Shown: positions 23,221 through 34,036 of the stretch, piece by piece | How the letters are laid out: every line of letters starts with the position of its first letter | Numbering within the stretch: the first letter of the stretch is position 1 | Source of the DNA: Saposhnikovia divaricata | Taxonomy: Eukaryota; Streptophyta; Magnoliopsida; Apiales; Apiaceae | Reading direction: 5' to 3' | DNA length: 64,000 bases | NCBI GenBank assembly: GCA_036435485.1 | Contig: CM071598.1 | Coordinates: 201,975,148-202,039,147 of the forward strand | Made by a program: the position numbers and the translations under genes | Notes under the pieces: model-generated | Databases searched by the model: none | The model's input: the letters and a program-made list of their open reading frames with translations, nothing else | What the model was told of the DNA's origin: nothing

Positions 23221-24313
23221 GAGGATAGCGAGAGTTTAGGTGGCGCTTTAAGATCGTCTCAATCTATTTTTCTAATTTTCTAGAATTTTAGAATTTTAAA
23301 TACTAATAAATATAAAAATATCAATTAACATATTAGAAGTAGAATATGTGTTCGAATTTATAAAGGAGAAGAGTTCGAATTTATAGGGAAAACATATGAT
23401 TAGAAGTTATGTTGGAAGTACAATAAGTATTTATAAGGCATACGATTAAAAGTTCTATTGAAAGTAGAATAGGAGTTCGAATTTATAGAAAAAATATATA
23501 AATAAACGTTCTACTAGAAAGCAGACATATAATTAAATATTTTATAGAAATTACGATCTTCTTAAATTATATATTTTTATATAAGTTAATTATACTTATA
23601 TTAAGAAAATTTATTCATAAATCCAATACTATTGTCATAAAAAAAGGCACCGTATTTAAAAGGAAAATAGTTTATGTGTTAACATAATTAAAGAACAATC
23701 TCATGCAAGAATCCTAAATAAATACAGGAGTATTTATAATATAAAGAGAAAATAAGATTTGTTTTCATTTTCTAAAACTCCAAAAAATTTAGAAAGTCTA
23801 GAGAAAGTATAAATTGGAATTCACTCTATTTTTTAGGTTTTGATTTTAAGAAAAAAAAATTGTTATGTAAGATAGGTATCATCAATAATATGTAATGAAG
23901 TTGGAATTTCGATCCCAAACGAGAGCGGCTTGAAACATGTTTAACGGGAAGACAACTCACTATAAAAGATTGTACTAGCTATTAAAATACCATATTGATG
24001 TTATAAATTTTATTTTATTTTTAGGATTTGATTTTTATGGATAAACATTATCATACAAGTAATATATGTAAAAGTTAGATTTTTGGTCTTAACGAGAGAG
24101 CGGATCAATAGTAATAACCGTGTTTAACAAGAAAGCGGTTTATTAAATAAGACCGTATAAAAGTGTTTAAATATATAATACAAAAAATAAAATGTTTTAT
24201 TGGAAGTAGAATACGAGGACGGTGGAGACGTCATATACGATTTTTTTAAAACTATACATCTTTTTTCCTAAAAATCCTTTATTTTAACTTTTTTATACAA
24301 GTTTATCTATAAT
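23186..24313 (+). mobile_element. Helitron, 5' part, interrupted (copy C)
   Basis: Starts TCAATATATATATA... after an A (23185), the canonical A|TC start, then AAAGGAGGATAGCG and TTTAGGTGGCGCT. It matches, in inverted orientation, the Helitrons at 30311-32630 and 32631-34036 as far as TATACAAGTTTATCTATAAT (24308-24313). It is broken there by LTR-element insertions, and its 3' hairpin end is missing from the window. No Rep/helicase is encoded, so it is non-autonomous. Confidence 0.75.
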
Positions 24314-24744
24314 TATTGAGAATATTATACATAGAGCTTTACTAGCAAGTAACACAGTTGATTTAAGTTATATTACAGCTACATCAACGGATAAACATAC
24401 ATCAACGGATGATACATCAACGGCAACGGATGATACAGCTGATCAACGGATGATACATCAACGGATGATACAGCTGATCAACGGATAATACATCAACGGA
24501 TGATACAGATGATCAACGGATGATACGTTCCAGGCTGGCAAGTTAGTTAGATTAGTTATAGATATAGGTAGCTGTATGTATAGAAAGTTTGTTACAATCT
24601 CTTCTATATAAGAGAACAAAATGTACAGATTGAACTACTCTTTTACATTTTTCTACAATATACAACAGTAAATACAAATCTCTCTACAATGTCTTTGCTT
24701 TCTTGTTTTCTTGCTTAATCTAGTTTGGATGAAGAAAGTTTACA
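24314..24744 (+). repeat. 5' LTR of copia element
   Basis: Starts TATTGAGAATATT, so the canonical TG is TA in both LTRs; it ends ...TTTACA. It holds eight CAACGGAT words (24388-24525) as ATCAACGGATGATAC units, and a TATA box TATATAAG at 24605-24612, about 80-220 bp downstream of them. Confidence 0.95.
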
Positions 24745-24757
24745 TGGTATCAGAGCC
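24745..24757 (+). other. Primer-binding site (initiator-Met tRNA)
   Basis: TGGTATCAGAGCC follows the 5' LTR with no gap. It is the usual plant copia primer site, complementary to the 3' end of initiator-Met tRNA. Confidence 0.93.
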
Positions 24758-25135
24758 TATGTGTGCGATCTTAATCTCTGCAGATTCCGGTGTCTTCTCC
24801 GGTGATTAGACATTATCTCCGATCAAACGATCTTCATCTACTGATTGATTAAGTTTTCATAATCGAGCTGATTCTTTGTTGACATTTACAGTCAACTTCT
24901 TTTGCCATTTCTCAAACAAATCAGGTGTTATTTTTCAGATCTTACGAAATCTTCTGTTTTTCTCTGAATCTTTGCATATTAACTGTAAATTCATCATTAC
25001 TGATTGTGTTCAAGAATTGTTCTTGACAAAATTTCTCTGAATTTAACTGTTTCTTGATATCTTTTCTCTGAAAACTAAGATTGTTAAATCGATCTGAAAT
25101 CTATCATTCTAAGAACTGTTTCTTGTTGAAATCTT

Positions 25136-25819
25136 TTGTTGAAAATCATGTCTGCAAACACATCTTCAAACACATCTTCTGAAAATGCATTTGCAAACAC
25201 AAATCAAGATCCGGCCACTGCATTTTATATACATCCTTCAGATGCATCTGTTAATCAACTAGTCTCGGTCAAGTTTAATGGTTCTGGCTATGCGAATTGG
25301 AAGCGATCAATGATGCTTACTCTAACTGCTAAAAACAAACTAGGTTTTGTAAATGGAACGATTACTCAACCTGAATCTACTTCTGTTGAATTTTTTGCCT
25401 GGGAGAGATGTAACTCTCTTGTAACTTCCTGGATTCTGTTTAATCTGGATGAAAACATTGCTAGAAGTGTTCTTTTTCTCAAAACTGCTAGAGATATTTG
25501 GAAAGATCTTGAAGATCGATTTGGTTTTGTGTCAATGACACAGGCTTATTCACTTGAACAGAAATTAGCTGAAATTACTCAAGGAAAATAGAGTGTTTCT
25601 GAGTTTTATACTTCGATTAAGGCACTTTGTGATAATCTAGATGATGCAAGTCCTATGCCTAAATGCAGTTGTAACAATTGTACATGTACTTTGAATCTGA
25701 AAGTGCAACAGAAAATCCAAGAACACAGACTGTTACAGTTTTTGATGAAACTTAATGATCAATATGCTCTGGTGAGAGGACATATCCTGCTTATGAATCC
25801 TTCACCCACAGTTGCTTAG
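25136..25819 (+). pseudogene. copia gag, broken by two amber stops
   Basis: The frame opens at 25136 (or at the Met at 25148, MSANTSSN). It encodes a UBN2-like gag domain with the motifs VKFNGSGYANWKRSM and AKNKLGFVNGTI and, further on, DIWKDLEDRFG. TAG codons at 25589-25591 (after ITQGK) and 25817-25819 (before AYRMIAQEE) interrupt an otherwise continuous frame that joins the pol frame at 25829. The sequence between the stops (SVSEFYTSIKALCDNLDD and the CX-rich CNNC segment) still looks coding. No frameshift is involved. Without readthrough or suppression no Gag-Pol can be made from this copy, though it could be mobilised in trans. Confidence 0.87.
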
Positions 25820-25828
25820 GCTTATAGG

Positions 25829-28800
25829 ATGATTGCACAGGAAGAGAATCATAAGGAAATGTCAAATGCTCAGAGTGATGTCATACCTTTTGTAGCAGAT
25901 AGAAGATTCACACATTCTGGAAATTACAATACACAGAGAGTTGGTTATAACACTGGAAATTCAAATGGTTATAATTCTGGAAATGCTACAGGAAATTCTA
26001 GAAACTCTGGAAATGCTGGAAACTATGGAAATACTGCAAATCGAAAACAGAAACCTGGCTCTAATTACTATTGTACTCACTGCAAAGTACCTGGTCATAG
26101 TGTTGACAGGTGTTTTAAGATACATGGATATCCTGCAGGTTTTAAACCTAAAGACAGAAAAATTGCAGCTGCAGCAACTTTTACTGGAGATAATACTGCT
26201 GGACATGAAGTTTCTTCAAACTTGCTTTCTGATGATCAATATAATAAGCTTCTCAATTTGCTCTCAGATCAGAATTTTTCTGATAACAATTCTGTTAAGT
26301 CTCAGGCTTTACTAGCAGGTAAACTCTGTATGATGTCTTGTCTAGATTGCAAATGGTTACTAGATAGTGGAGCTACTGACCATATTTCACCAAATTTGGA
26401 TAATTTCATTGATTACACTACTGTCAATGGTTCTGAAAATTGCATAACAATACCAGATGGTAGAAAAATACAGGCTCTGCATATTGGTACAGTTGATTTG
26501 GGAAATAACATTGTCTTAAAAGATGTGCTACATGTTCCAGATTTTCATTTCAAGCTGATTTCAGTGCACAAATTATGTAAAGATCTTAATTGTCAACTGA
26601 TTTTCAATAATGGATCTTGTCTTTTACAGGACCTTTCTCAGAGCAAGAAGCCAATTCATCTTGGTGAGCTGAGAAATGGTCTCTATACTGTGGACTCAAG
26701 TTTCAATTCTACTAAGCATTCTCTTACTGCTAAAGCTACAAATGAAGCTCATCTATGGCATCTCAGGCTTGGTCATATACCTTATCAGCAATTGAAGATC
26801 TTACAACCTTCTTGTGATTTTACTTCTGTCAATGATTCTATTTGCCAAATTTGTCCATTAGCTAGGCAAACCAGAAATCCATTTCCTCATAGTACTATTA
26901 AAAGTACTTCTATATTACAGTTGTTACATGTCGATTTATGGGGACCTTACAAAGTCAAAACTCAGTTTAGTTGTACACAATTTGTCACTATTGTTGATGA
27001 TTTTAGCAGATATACTTGGATACACCTTGTCAAGTACAAATCAGAAGTTGCAGATGTTTTAGAAAATTTTATTCAATTTGCAGAAAAACAATTTCAAGCT
27101 CCTGTTTTATGTATTAGATCAGATAATGCTTCTGAAATTTGTGAAGGAAAATTGAAGATATATTTCCAGAAGAAAGGGATAGTCCATCAAACTAGTTGTG
27201 CATATACACCCCAGCAAAATGGGGTTGTAGAACGCAAACATAGACACTTATTAGAAACTGCTCGAGCACTGTTATTTCAATCTAGAATTCCAGATCATTA
27301 TTGGGGTGAATGTATACTGTGTGCTGCTTATTTGATTAACAGAATGCCTTTGTCAAGTATTAATAATCACACTCCTTATAAACTTCTATACAAAGACGAA
27401 CCCTCTTATGATATACTGAAACCGTTTGGCTGTTTATGTTATGTTACTACCTGCAAGGTTGGTCGATCAAAATTGGATCCCAGAGCATCTCCTTGTGTAT
27501 TTCTAGGATACACACCAACTCAGAAGGGATATAAGGTACTTGATTTAGCCTCAAGAAAATTAACTGTTTCAAGGGATGTTATGTTTCATGAACTACATTT
27601 TCCATTTCATACAATTGCCAAAGATACATTATTGACTGATTCTACTGCTATTCATATACCTGCTGTTTCTAGTCCTAAATTTGATTTCTATTCTGATCTT
27701 GTGTCACATATACACACTTCAAACACCACACAGTCCACACAATCTCAATCTCAGTCTCATTCTACAAATGATTCATCTCCTATACAGTCCACACACTCTA
27801 CCAATAATCATTCCATTTCACATTCATCTCAATCTACCACTGATCATTCTGATAATTCTATTCACACCACTGCTGATATACCAGTTCGACATTCTACTAG
27901 AACTAAACAACTTCCTGCATATCTAAAGGATTTTCATTGTCCTACTGTTCTTACACATCATACTGCTCTCTCATCTTTATCTCAACTTGTTGAACCTAAA
28001 AACTTTAAAGAGGCTAATTCTCATCCTTTATGGAGAGAAGCAATGGACAAAGAGATTGCAGCTTTAACTGAAAACAAGACATGGGATTTAGTACCCCTTC
28101 CTGAAGGTAAGAAAGCTATAGGATATAAATGGGTTTTTAAACTCAAGCTGAAGGCAGATGGATCCCTAGAACGGTGTAAAGCACGCTTAGTTGCTAAAGG
28201 ATATAATCAGAGGTATGGGATCGATTATGAAGAAACGTTTTCTCCAGTTGTCAAAATGAATACAATCAGATGTTTAATTGCTCTTGCTGGACATAAGAAG
28301 TGGCCATTATATCAGTTGGATGTGAATAACGCATTTTTACACGGAGATTTATCAGAGGAAGTCTACATGACTGTTCCAGAAGGCATTCCAAATCCAAATA
28401 ATCTAGTTTGTCGACTTCGAAAATCAATATATGGTCTCAAGCAGGCTTCGAGAGAATGGTTTGATAAATTACTTCATGAACTTACTGCACAGGGATTTAT
28501 CCAATCAAAGAATGATTACAGTCTTTTTATCAAGAAAGTTGACAAACATATAACCATCATGGCCGTTTATGTGGACGATATCATCGTTACAGGTAATGAT
28601 GTTACTTCAATACAAAGCATCAAGTCTCATCTTCATAACATTTTTAGTATCAAGGACTTGGGAATACTACATTACTTTCTGGGAATCGAAGTTGATTATC
28701 TTGCTAATGGTATTACTCTAACTCAGTCGAAGTTTACAAGAGAACTTTTACAAAATTTACCTTTTGATGTTTCTAAGAAAGCCACTACTCCATTACCTCA

Positions 28801-29692
28801 AAACCTAAAACTAACAGCTGATTCAGGTCCTTTGTTTTCTGATCCAGAACTTTATCGTTGTTTAGTTGGAAAACTTAATTACTTGACAAACACTCGACCT
28901 GATTTGAACTATTCAGTTCAAGTACTAAGTCAGTTCATGCATACTCCTCGTCTAGCTCATTGGGAAGCACTACAACATACTTTATCATATATAGCTCACT
29001 CTCAGAATCAAGGTATTCTTCTACAAGGATCTGATCACTTAACTCTCCAGGCTTATTCAGACAGTGACTGGGCATCCTGTCCTGATACACGACGATCTAT
29101 TACAGGTTATGTTTTATTACTAGGTTCTTCACCAGTTGCCTGGAAATCAAAGAAACAGAGCACCATTTCACGATCATCTTCTGAAAGTGAGTATCGAGCT
29201 ATGGCATCTGCAGCTGCTGATGTAACCTGGACAGTTCGATTACTTGAAGAGCTAGGTCTCAATCAACTCAAACCAGTGACTCTTCATTGCGATAATCAAT
29301 CTGCCATTGCAATTGCCAAGAATCCGGTATTCCATGAACGTACTAAACACATAGAGATTGATTGTCATTTCACTCGAGATAAAGTCATGGAAGGCCTCAT
29401 TCAGCTCACTTATCTTCCTACTACTCATCAACTTGCTGATGTTTTCACCAAGATTTTACCAGCTCATCAGTTTCAAACATTATTGTCCAAGTTGGGATTG
29501 TATTCTAAATCCCCTCCCAACTTGAGGGGGGATATTGAGAATATTATACATAGAGCTTTACTAGCAAGTAACACAGTTGATTTACGTTATATTACAGCTA
29601 CATCAACGGATAAACATACATCAACGGATGATACATCAACGGCAACGGATGATACAGCTGATCAACGGATGATACATCAACGGATGATATAG
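25829..29692 (+). CDS. copia polyprotein: zinc knuckle, protease, integrase, RT, RNase H
   Basis: 1287 codons in the same frame as gag. In order: Gly/Asn-rich linker; CCHC zinc knuckle CTHCKVPGHSVDRC (26072 onward); protease DSGATDH (~26360); integrase HHCC finger (HLWHLRLGH ... CQICPLA) and core with HVDLWGPY, RSDNAS and NGVVERKH carrying the D,D,E residues; Ser/Thr/His-rich linker (27700-27890); reverse transcriptase with QLDVNNAFLHGDL and YVDDIIVTGND; RNase H with AYSDSDWASC and SSSESEYRA. Known role: cytoplasmic reverse transcription and nuclear integration. The frame continues 160 bases into the 3' LTR, so the C-terminus carries STD repeats encoded by the CAACGGAT array; a C-to-T difference from the 5' LTR creates the TAG that ends it. 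The true protein start lies upstream in the broken gag. Confidence 0.93.
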   Translation: MIAQEENHKEMSNAQSDVIPFVADRRFTHSGNYNTQRVGYNTGNSNGYNSGNATGNSRNSGNAGNYGNTANRKQKPGSNYYCTHCKVPGHSVDRCFKIHGYPAGFKPKDRKIAAAATFTGDNTAGHEVSSNLLSDDQYNKLLNLLSDQNFSDNNSVKSQALLAGKLCMMSCLDCKWLLDSGATDHISPNLDNFIDYTTVNGSENCITIPDGRKIQALHIGTVDLGNNIVLKDVLHVPDFHFKLISVHKLCKDLNCQLIFNNGSCLLQDLSQSKKPIHLGELRNGLYTVDSSFNSTKHSLTAKATNEAHLWHLRLGHIPYQQLKILQPSCDFTSVNDSICQICPLARQTRNPFPHSTIKSTSILQLLHVDLWGPYKVKTQFSCTQFVTIVDDFSRYTWIHLVKYKSEVADVLENFIQFAEKQFQAPVLCIRSDNASEICEGKLKIYFQKKGIVHQTSCAYTPQQNGVVERKHRHLLETARALLFQSRIPDHYWGECILCAAYLINRMPLSSINNHTPYKLLYKDEPSYDILKPFGCLCYVTTCKVGRSKLDPRASPCVFLGYTPTQKGYKVLDLASRKLTVSRDVMFHELHFPFHTIAKDTLLTDSTAIHIPAVSSPKFDFYSDLVSHIHTSNTTQSTQSQSQSHSTNDSSPIQSTHSTNNHSISHSSQSTTDHSDNSIHTTADIPVRHSTRTKQLPAYLKDFHCPTVLTHHTALSSLSQLVEPKNFKEANSHPLWREAMDKEIAALTENKTWDLVPLPEGKKAIGYKWVFKLKLKADGSLERCKARLVAKGYNQRYGIDYEETFSPVVKMNTIRCLIALAGHKKWPLYQLDVNNAFLHGDLSEEVYMTVPEGIPNPNNLVCRLRKSIYGLKQASREWFDKLLHELTAQGFIQSKNDYSLFIKKVDKHITIMAVYVDDIIVTGNDVTSIQSIKSHLHNIFSIKDLGILHYFLGIEVDYLANGITLTQSKFTRELLQNLPFDVSKKATTPLPQNLKLTADSGPLFSDPELYRCLVGKLNYLTNTRPDLNYSVQVLSQFMHTPRLAHWEALQHTLSYIAHSQNQGILLQGSDHLTLQAYSDSDWASCPDTRRSITGYVLLLGSSPVAWKSKKQSTISRSSSESEYRAMASAAADVTWTVRLLEELGLNQLKPVTLHCDNQSAIAIAKNPVFHERTKHIEIDCHFTRDKVMEGLIQLTYLPTTHQLADVFTKILPAHQFQTLLSKLGLYSKSPPNLRGDIENIIHRALLASNTVDLRYITATSTDKHTSTDDTSTATDDTADQRMIHQRMI
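29524..29532 (+). other. Polypurine tract of copia element
   Basis: GAGGGGGGA immediately before the 3' LTR: the plus-strand primer for reverse transcription. It overlaps the pol reading frame. Confidence 0.8.
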
Positions 29693-29963
29693 CTGATCAA
29701 CGGATAATACATCAACGGATGATACAGATGATCAACGGATGATACGTTCCAGGCTGGCAAGTTAGTTAGATCAGTTATAGATATAGGTAGCTGTATGTAT
29801 AGAAAGTTTGTTACAATCTCTTCTATATAAGAGAACAAAATGTACAGATTGAACTACTCTTTTACATTTTTCTACAATATACAACAGTAAATACAAATCT
29901 CTCTACAATGTCTTTGCTTTCTTGTTTTCTTGCTTAATCTAGTTAGGATGAAGAAAGTTTACA
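29533..29963 (+). repeat. 3' LTR of copia element
   Basis: 431 bp, colinear with 24314-24744 with four substitutions seen by eye. It includes eight CAACGGAT words (29607-29744). Confidence 0.95.
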
Positions 29964-29968
29964 ATAAT

Positions 29969-30310
29969 TGTTAGGTCCAATATGTTTGTAGAAGGGGGGG
30001 TTGAATACAAACAGTACTGTTTAATCGAAATTTGTCCGGATAAATTTAATTTATATTTTGACAAATTTGAGCGGAATTAAATGAAACAAAATTCAAGTTG
30101 AATATAAAATTATATTAACTTGAGGGGTTTGTTACAAATACAGTACAGAAATTATATCTAGTTTCAATTAAATGAATGAAACAAAATGATTATGTTGATA
30201 TTCTCAATTTTTTTGAGTTAAAGATTAAATCGTACAATCACCAGAATTTTTTAAAAGTATAAAAAAATTTAATGACAAATCGATAATATACTAGTATAAT
30301 AGAATAAAAA
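29969..30310 (-). mobile_element. Partial LTR fragment, minus strand
   Basis: Starts TGTTAGGTCCAATATG and soon carries TTGTAGAAGGGGGGGTTGAA. The latter is the reverse complement of a motif near the 3' end of the large Sirevirus-like LTR (TTCAACCCCCCCTTCTACAA). It is probably the terminal part of a related LTR in reverse orientation that broke Helitron copy C before the copia element inserted. The far boundary is not clear. Confidence 0.45.
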
Positions 30311-32630
30311 CTAGTTGATAAAGCCGCGCTTCGCGGCGGTGTTACAATTTTTATTTTATAAAAAATTCAATACATTTATGTTATATTATAATATTAATAT
30401 TAAATTTTTATAATTAAATAATCTTCTCTAATGAATCAATTTCTTGTTAAATACGATTATTTCGATTGAGCCGCTCTCTCTTTAAAACCGAAATCCCAAC
30501 TTTTTAACATATATTATAAAGACTTATATAATATTTTTTATCCATAAAATCGAACCGTAAAAAAAAATGACTACAGTATTAAATTCTAATAGCTAATACA
30601 ATTTTTTCTAGCGAGCCGTATTCCCGTTAAATACGTTTCGCGCCGCTCTTATTTGAAACCGAAATTCTAACTTCATTATATAAAGAGAGTAAATTCCAAT
30701 TTTTATATTCTTTAAACTTTCTAATATTTATGGAATTTTAAATGATGAAAATACATCTTATATTTTCTGTATATTATAGATAAACTTGTATAAAAAAGTT
30801 AAAATAAAGGATTTTTAGGAAAAAAGATGTATAGTTTTAAAAAAATCGTATATGACGTCTCCACCGTCCTCGTATTCTACTTCAAATAAAATATTTTATT
30901 TTATGTATTATATATTTAACACATTTTATACGGTCTTATTTAATGGTCTTATTTAATGAACCGCTTTCTTGTTAACACGGTTATTACTATTGATCCGCTC
31001 CCTCGTTAAGACCAAAAACCTAACTTTTACATATATTACTTGTATGATAATGTTTATCCATAAAAATTAAATTTTAAAAATAAAATAAAATCTATAACAT
31101 CAATATGATATTAATAGCTAGTACAATATTTTATAGTGAGCCGTCTTCCCGTTAAACATGTTTTGAGCCGCTCTCGTTTGGGATCGAAATTACAACTTCA
31201 TTACATATTATTGATGATACTTATCTTACACAACAATTTTTTCCTTAAAATCAAAACCTAAAGAATAGAGTGAATTCCAATTTATACTTTCTCTAGACTT
31301 TCTAAAATTTTTGGAGTTTTAGAAAATGAAAACACATCTTATTTTCTCTTTATATTATAGATACTCCTGTATTTATTTAGGATTCTTGCATGAGATTATT
31401 CTTTTATTATGTTAACACATCAATTCTTTTCTTTTTAAATAAGGTGACTTTTTTTATGACAATAGTATTGGATTTATGAATAAACTTGTATAAAAAAAAG
31501 TTAAAATAAAGGATTTTTAGGAAAAAAGATGTATAGTTTTAAAAAAATCGTATATGACGTCTCCATCGTCCTCGTATTCTACTTCCAATAAAAAAAATTT
31601 ATTTTATGTATTATATATTGAAACAATTTTTATACGGTCTTATTTAATGAACCGCTTTCTTGTTAAATACGGTTATTACTATTGATCCGCTCTCTCGTTA
31701 AGATCAAAAACCTAACTTTTACATATATTACTTGTATGATAATTTTTATCCATAAAAATCAAATCCAAAAATAAAATAAAATTTATAACATCAATATGGT
31801 ATTTTAATAGCTAGTACAATCTTTTATAATGAGCCGTCTTCCCGTTAAACATGTTTTGAGCCACTCTTGTTTGGGATCGAAATTCCAACTTCATTACATA
31901 TTATTGATGATACTTATCTTACACAACAATTTTTTCCTTAAAATCAAAACCTAAAAAATAGAGTGAATTCCAATTTATACTTTGTCTAGAATTTTTAAAA
32001 TTTTTGGAGTTTTAGAAAATGAAAACACATCTTATTTTCTCTTTATATTATAGATACTCCTGTATTTATTTAGGATTCTTGCATGAGATTATTCATTTAT
32101 TATGTTAACACATCAATTTTTTTCTTTTTAAATAAGGTGACTTTTTTTATGACAATAGTATTGGATTTATGAATAAATTTTCCTAATATAAGTATAATTA
32201 ACTTATATAAAAAATAAATAATTTAAGAAGATCGTACTTTCTATAAAATATTTAATTATATGTCTGCTCTGTATATTCAAACACCTATTCTACTTCTAGT
32301 AGAACGTTTATTTATATATTTTTTCTATAAATTCGAACTCTTATTCTCTATAAATTCGAACTCCTATTCTATTTCCAATAGAACTTTTAATCGTATGCCT
32401 TATAAATACTTATTATACTTCCAATAGAACTTCTAATCATATGTCTTCCCTATAAATTCGAATCCTTCTCCTTTATAAATTGGAACACCTATTCTACTTC
32501 TAATATGTTAATTGATATTTTTATATTTGTTAGTGTTTAATATTCTAAAATTCTAGAAAATTAAAAAAATAGATAGAGACGATCTTAGAGCGCCACCTAA
32601 ACTCCCGTTATCCTCCTTTATATATATATA
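30311..32630 (-). mobile_element. Helitron, minus strand (copy B)
   Basis: On the minus strand the 3' end is a GC hairpin GCCGCGAAGCGCGGC followed by TTTATCAA and CTAG (30311-30314), then host T, the canonical Helitron terminus. The 5' side (AAAGGAGGATAACGGGAGTT, about 32600-32620) abuts directly the CTAG end of copy A at 32631. It has no helicase gene. An internal segment of about 700 bp is present twice (about 30785-31480 and 31487-32170). Confidence 0.78.
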
Positions 32631-34036
32631 CTAGTTGATAAAGCCGCGCTTCGCGGCGGCGTTACAATATTTTTAAAAAAATTCAATACATTTATGTTAT
32701 ATTATAATATTAATATTAAATTTTAATAATTAAATAATCTTCTTTAATGAATCAATTTCTTGTTAAATACGATTCTTTCGATTGAGCCGCTCTCTCGTTA
32801 AAACCGAAATCCAAACTTTTTAACATATATTATAAAGACTTATATAATATTTTTTATCTATAAAATCGAACCGTAAAAATAAAAAAAAATTATGGCTTCA
32901 ATATCAAATTCTAATAGCTAATACAATCTTTTCTAGCGAGCCGTTTTCCCGTTAAATACGTTTCTAGCCGCTCTTATTTGAAACCGAAATTCTAACTTCA
33001 TTATATAAAGAGAGTAAATTCCAATTTTTATATTTTTTAAACTTTCTAATATTTATGGAGTCTTAAAAGATGAAAATACATATTATATTTTCTGTATATT
33101 ATAGATATTCTTGTATTTATTTACAGTTTCCGCATGGGAATGTCTTTCTGTTATGTTAACATATTAAAAAAAATTTAAAATACAAAGACTTTTCGTTACG
33201 GGAATAATATTACATTTATGGATATATTTTTGTAATGCAAGTATAATTAACTTGTATAAAAAAGTTAAAATAAAGGATTTCTAGGAAAAAAGATGTATAG
33301 TTTTAAAAAATCGTATAAGACGTCTCCACCGTCCTCGTATTCTACTTCCAATAAAATATTTTATTTTATGTATTAATTATATATTTAAACATCTTTTATA
33401 CGGTCTTATCTAATGAACCGCTTTTTTCTCTTTATATTATAGATACTCCTGTATTTATTTAGGATTCCTGCATGAGAATGTTCTTTTACTCATTGTTCTT
33501 TTATTATGTTAACACATCAATTCTTTTCTTTTTAAATACGGTGACTTTTTTCATGACAATAGTATTGGATTTATGAATAAATTTTCCTAATATAAGTATA
33601 ATTAACGTATTTAAAAAATATATAATTTAAGAAGATCGTACTTTCTATAACATATTTAATTATATGTCTGCTCTATATATTCAAACACCTATTCTAGTTC
33701 TAGTAGAACTTTTATTTATATATTTTTTCTATAAATTCAAACTCTTATTCTCTATAAATTCGAACTCCTATTCTACTTTCAATAGAATTTTTAATCGTAT
33801 GCCTTATAAATACTTATTATACTTCCAATAGAACTTCTAATCATATGTCTTCCCTATAAATTCGAACTCTTATCCTTTATAAATTTGAACACCTATTCTA
33901 TTTCTACTTCTAATATGCTAATTGATATTTTTATATTTATTAGTGTTTAAAATTCTAGAAAATTAGAAAAATCGATTGAGACGATATTAGAGCGCCACCT
34001 AAACTCCCGTTATCCTCCTTTATATATATATATTGA
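32631..34036 (-). mobile_element. Helitron, minus strand, complete ends (copy A)
   Basis: 1406 bp. On the minus strand it begins A|TCAATATATATA (34036) and ends hairpin GCCGCGAAGCGCGGC, TTTATCAA, CTAG|T (32631-32634). All canonical Helitron boundary rules are met. No ORF; a non-autonomous member of the same family as copies B and C. Confidence 0.82.

Larger units (their letters stand above)
24314..29963 (+). mobile_element. Ty1/copia retrotransposon, nearly complete
   Basis: A 5650-bp element with two 431-bp LTRs (24314-24744, 29533-29963) and a 5-bp target duplication ATAAT (24309-24313, 29964-29968). The primer site complementary to initiator-Met tRNA directly follows the 5' LTR. The domain order gag-protease-integrase-RT-RNase H is the copia order. 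I see four differences between the LTRs (about 99.1% identity), so the insertion is recent. Two in-frame TAG stops break gag; pol is intact. It lies inside Helitron/LTR debris. The lineage may be Ivana/Oryco; a tree would be needed. Confidence 0.95.

Noticed and set aside
24388..24525. CAACGGAT array considered as a CRISPR-like or simple tandem repeat
   Set aside because: Spacing is irregular, the genome is a plant, and copies extend into coding DNA on both strands, so neither description fits.
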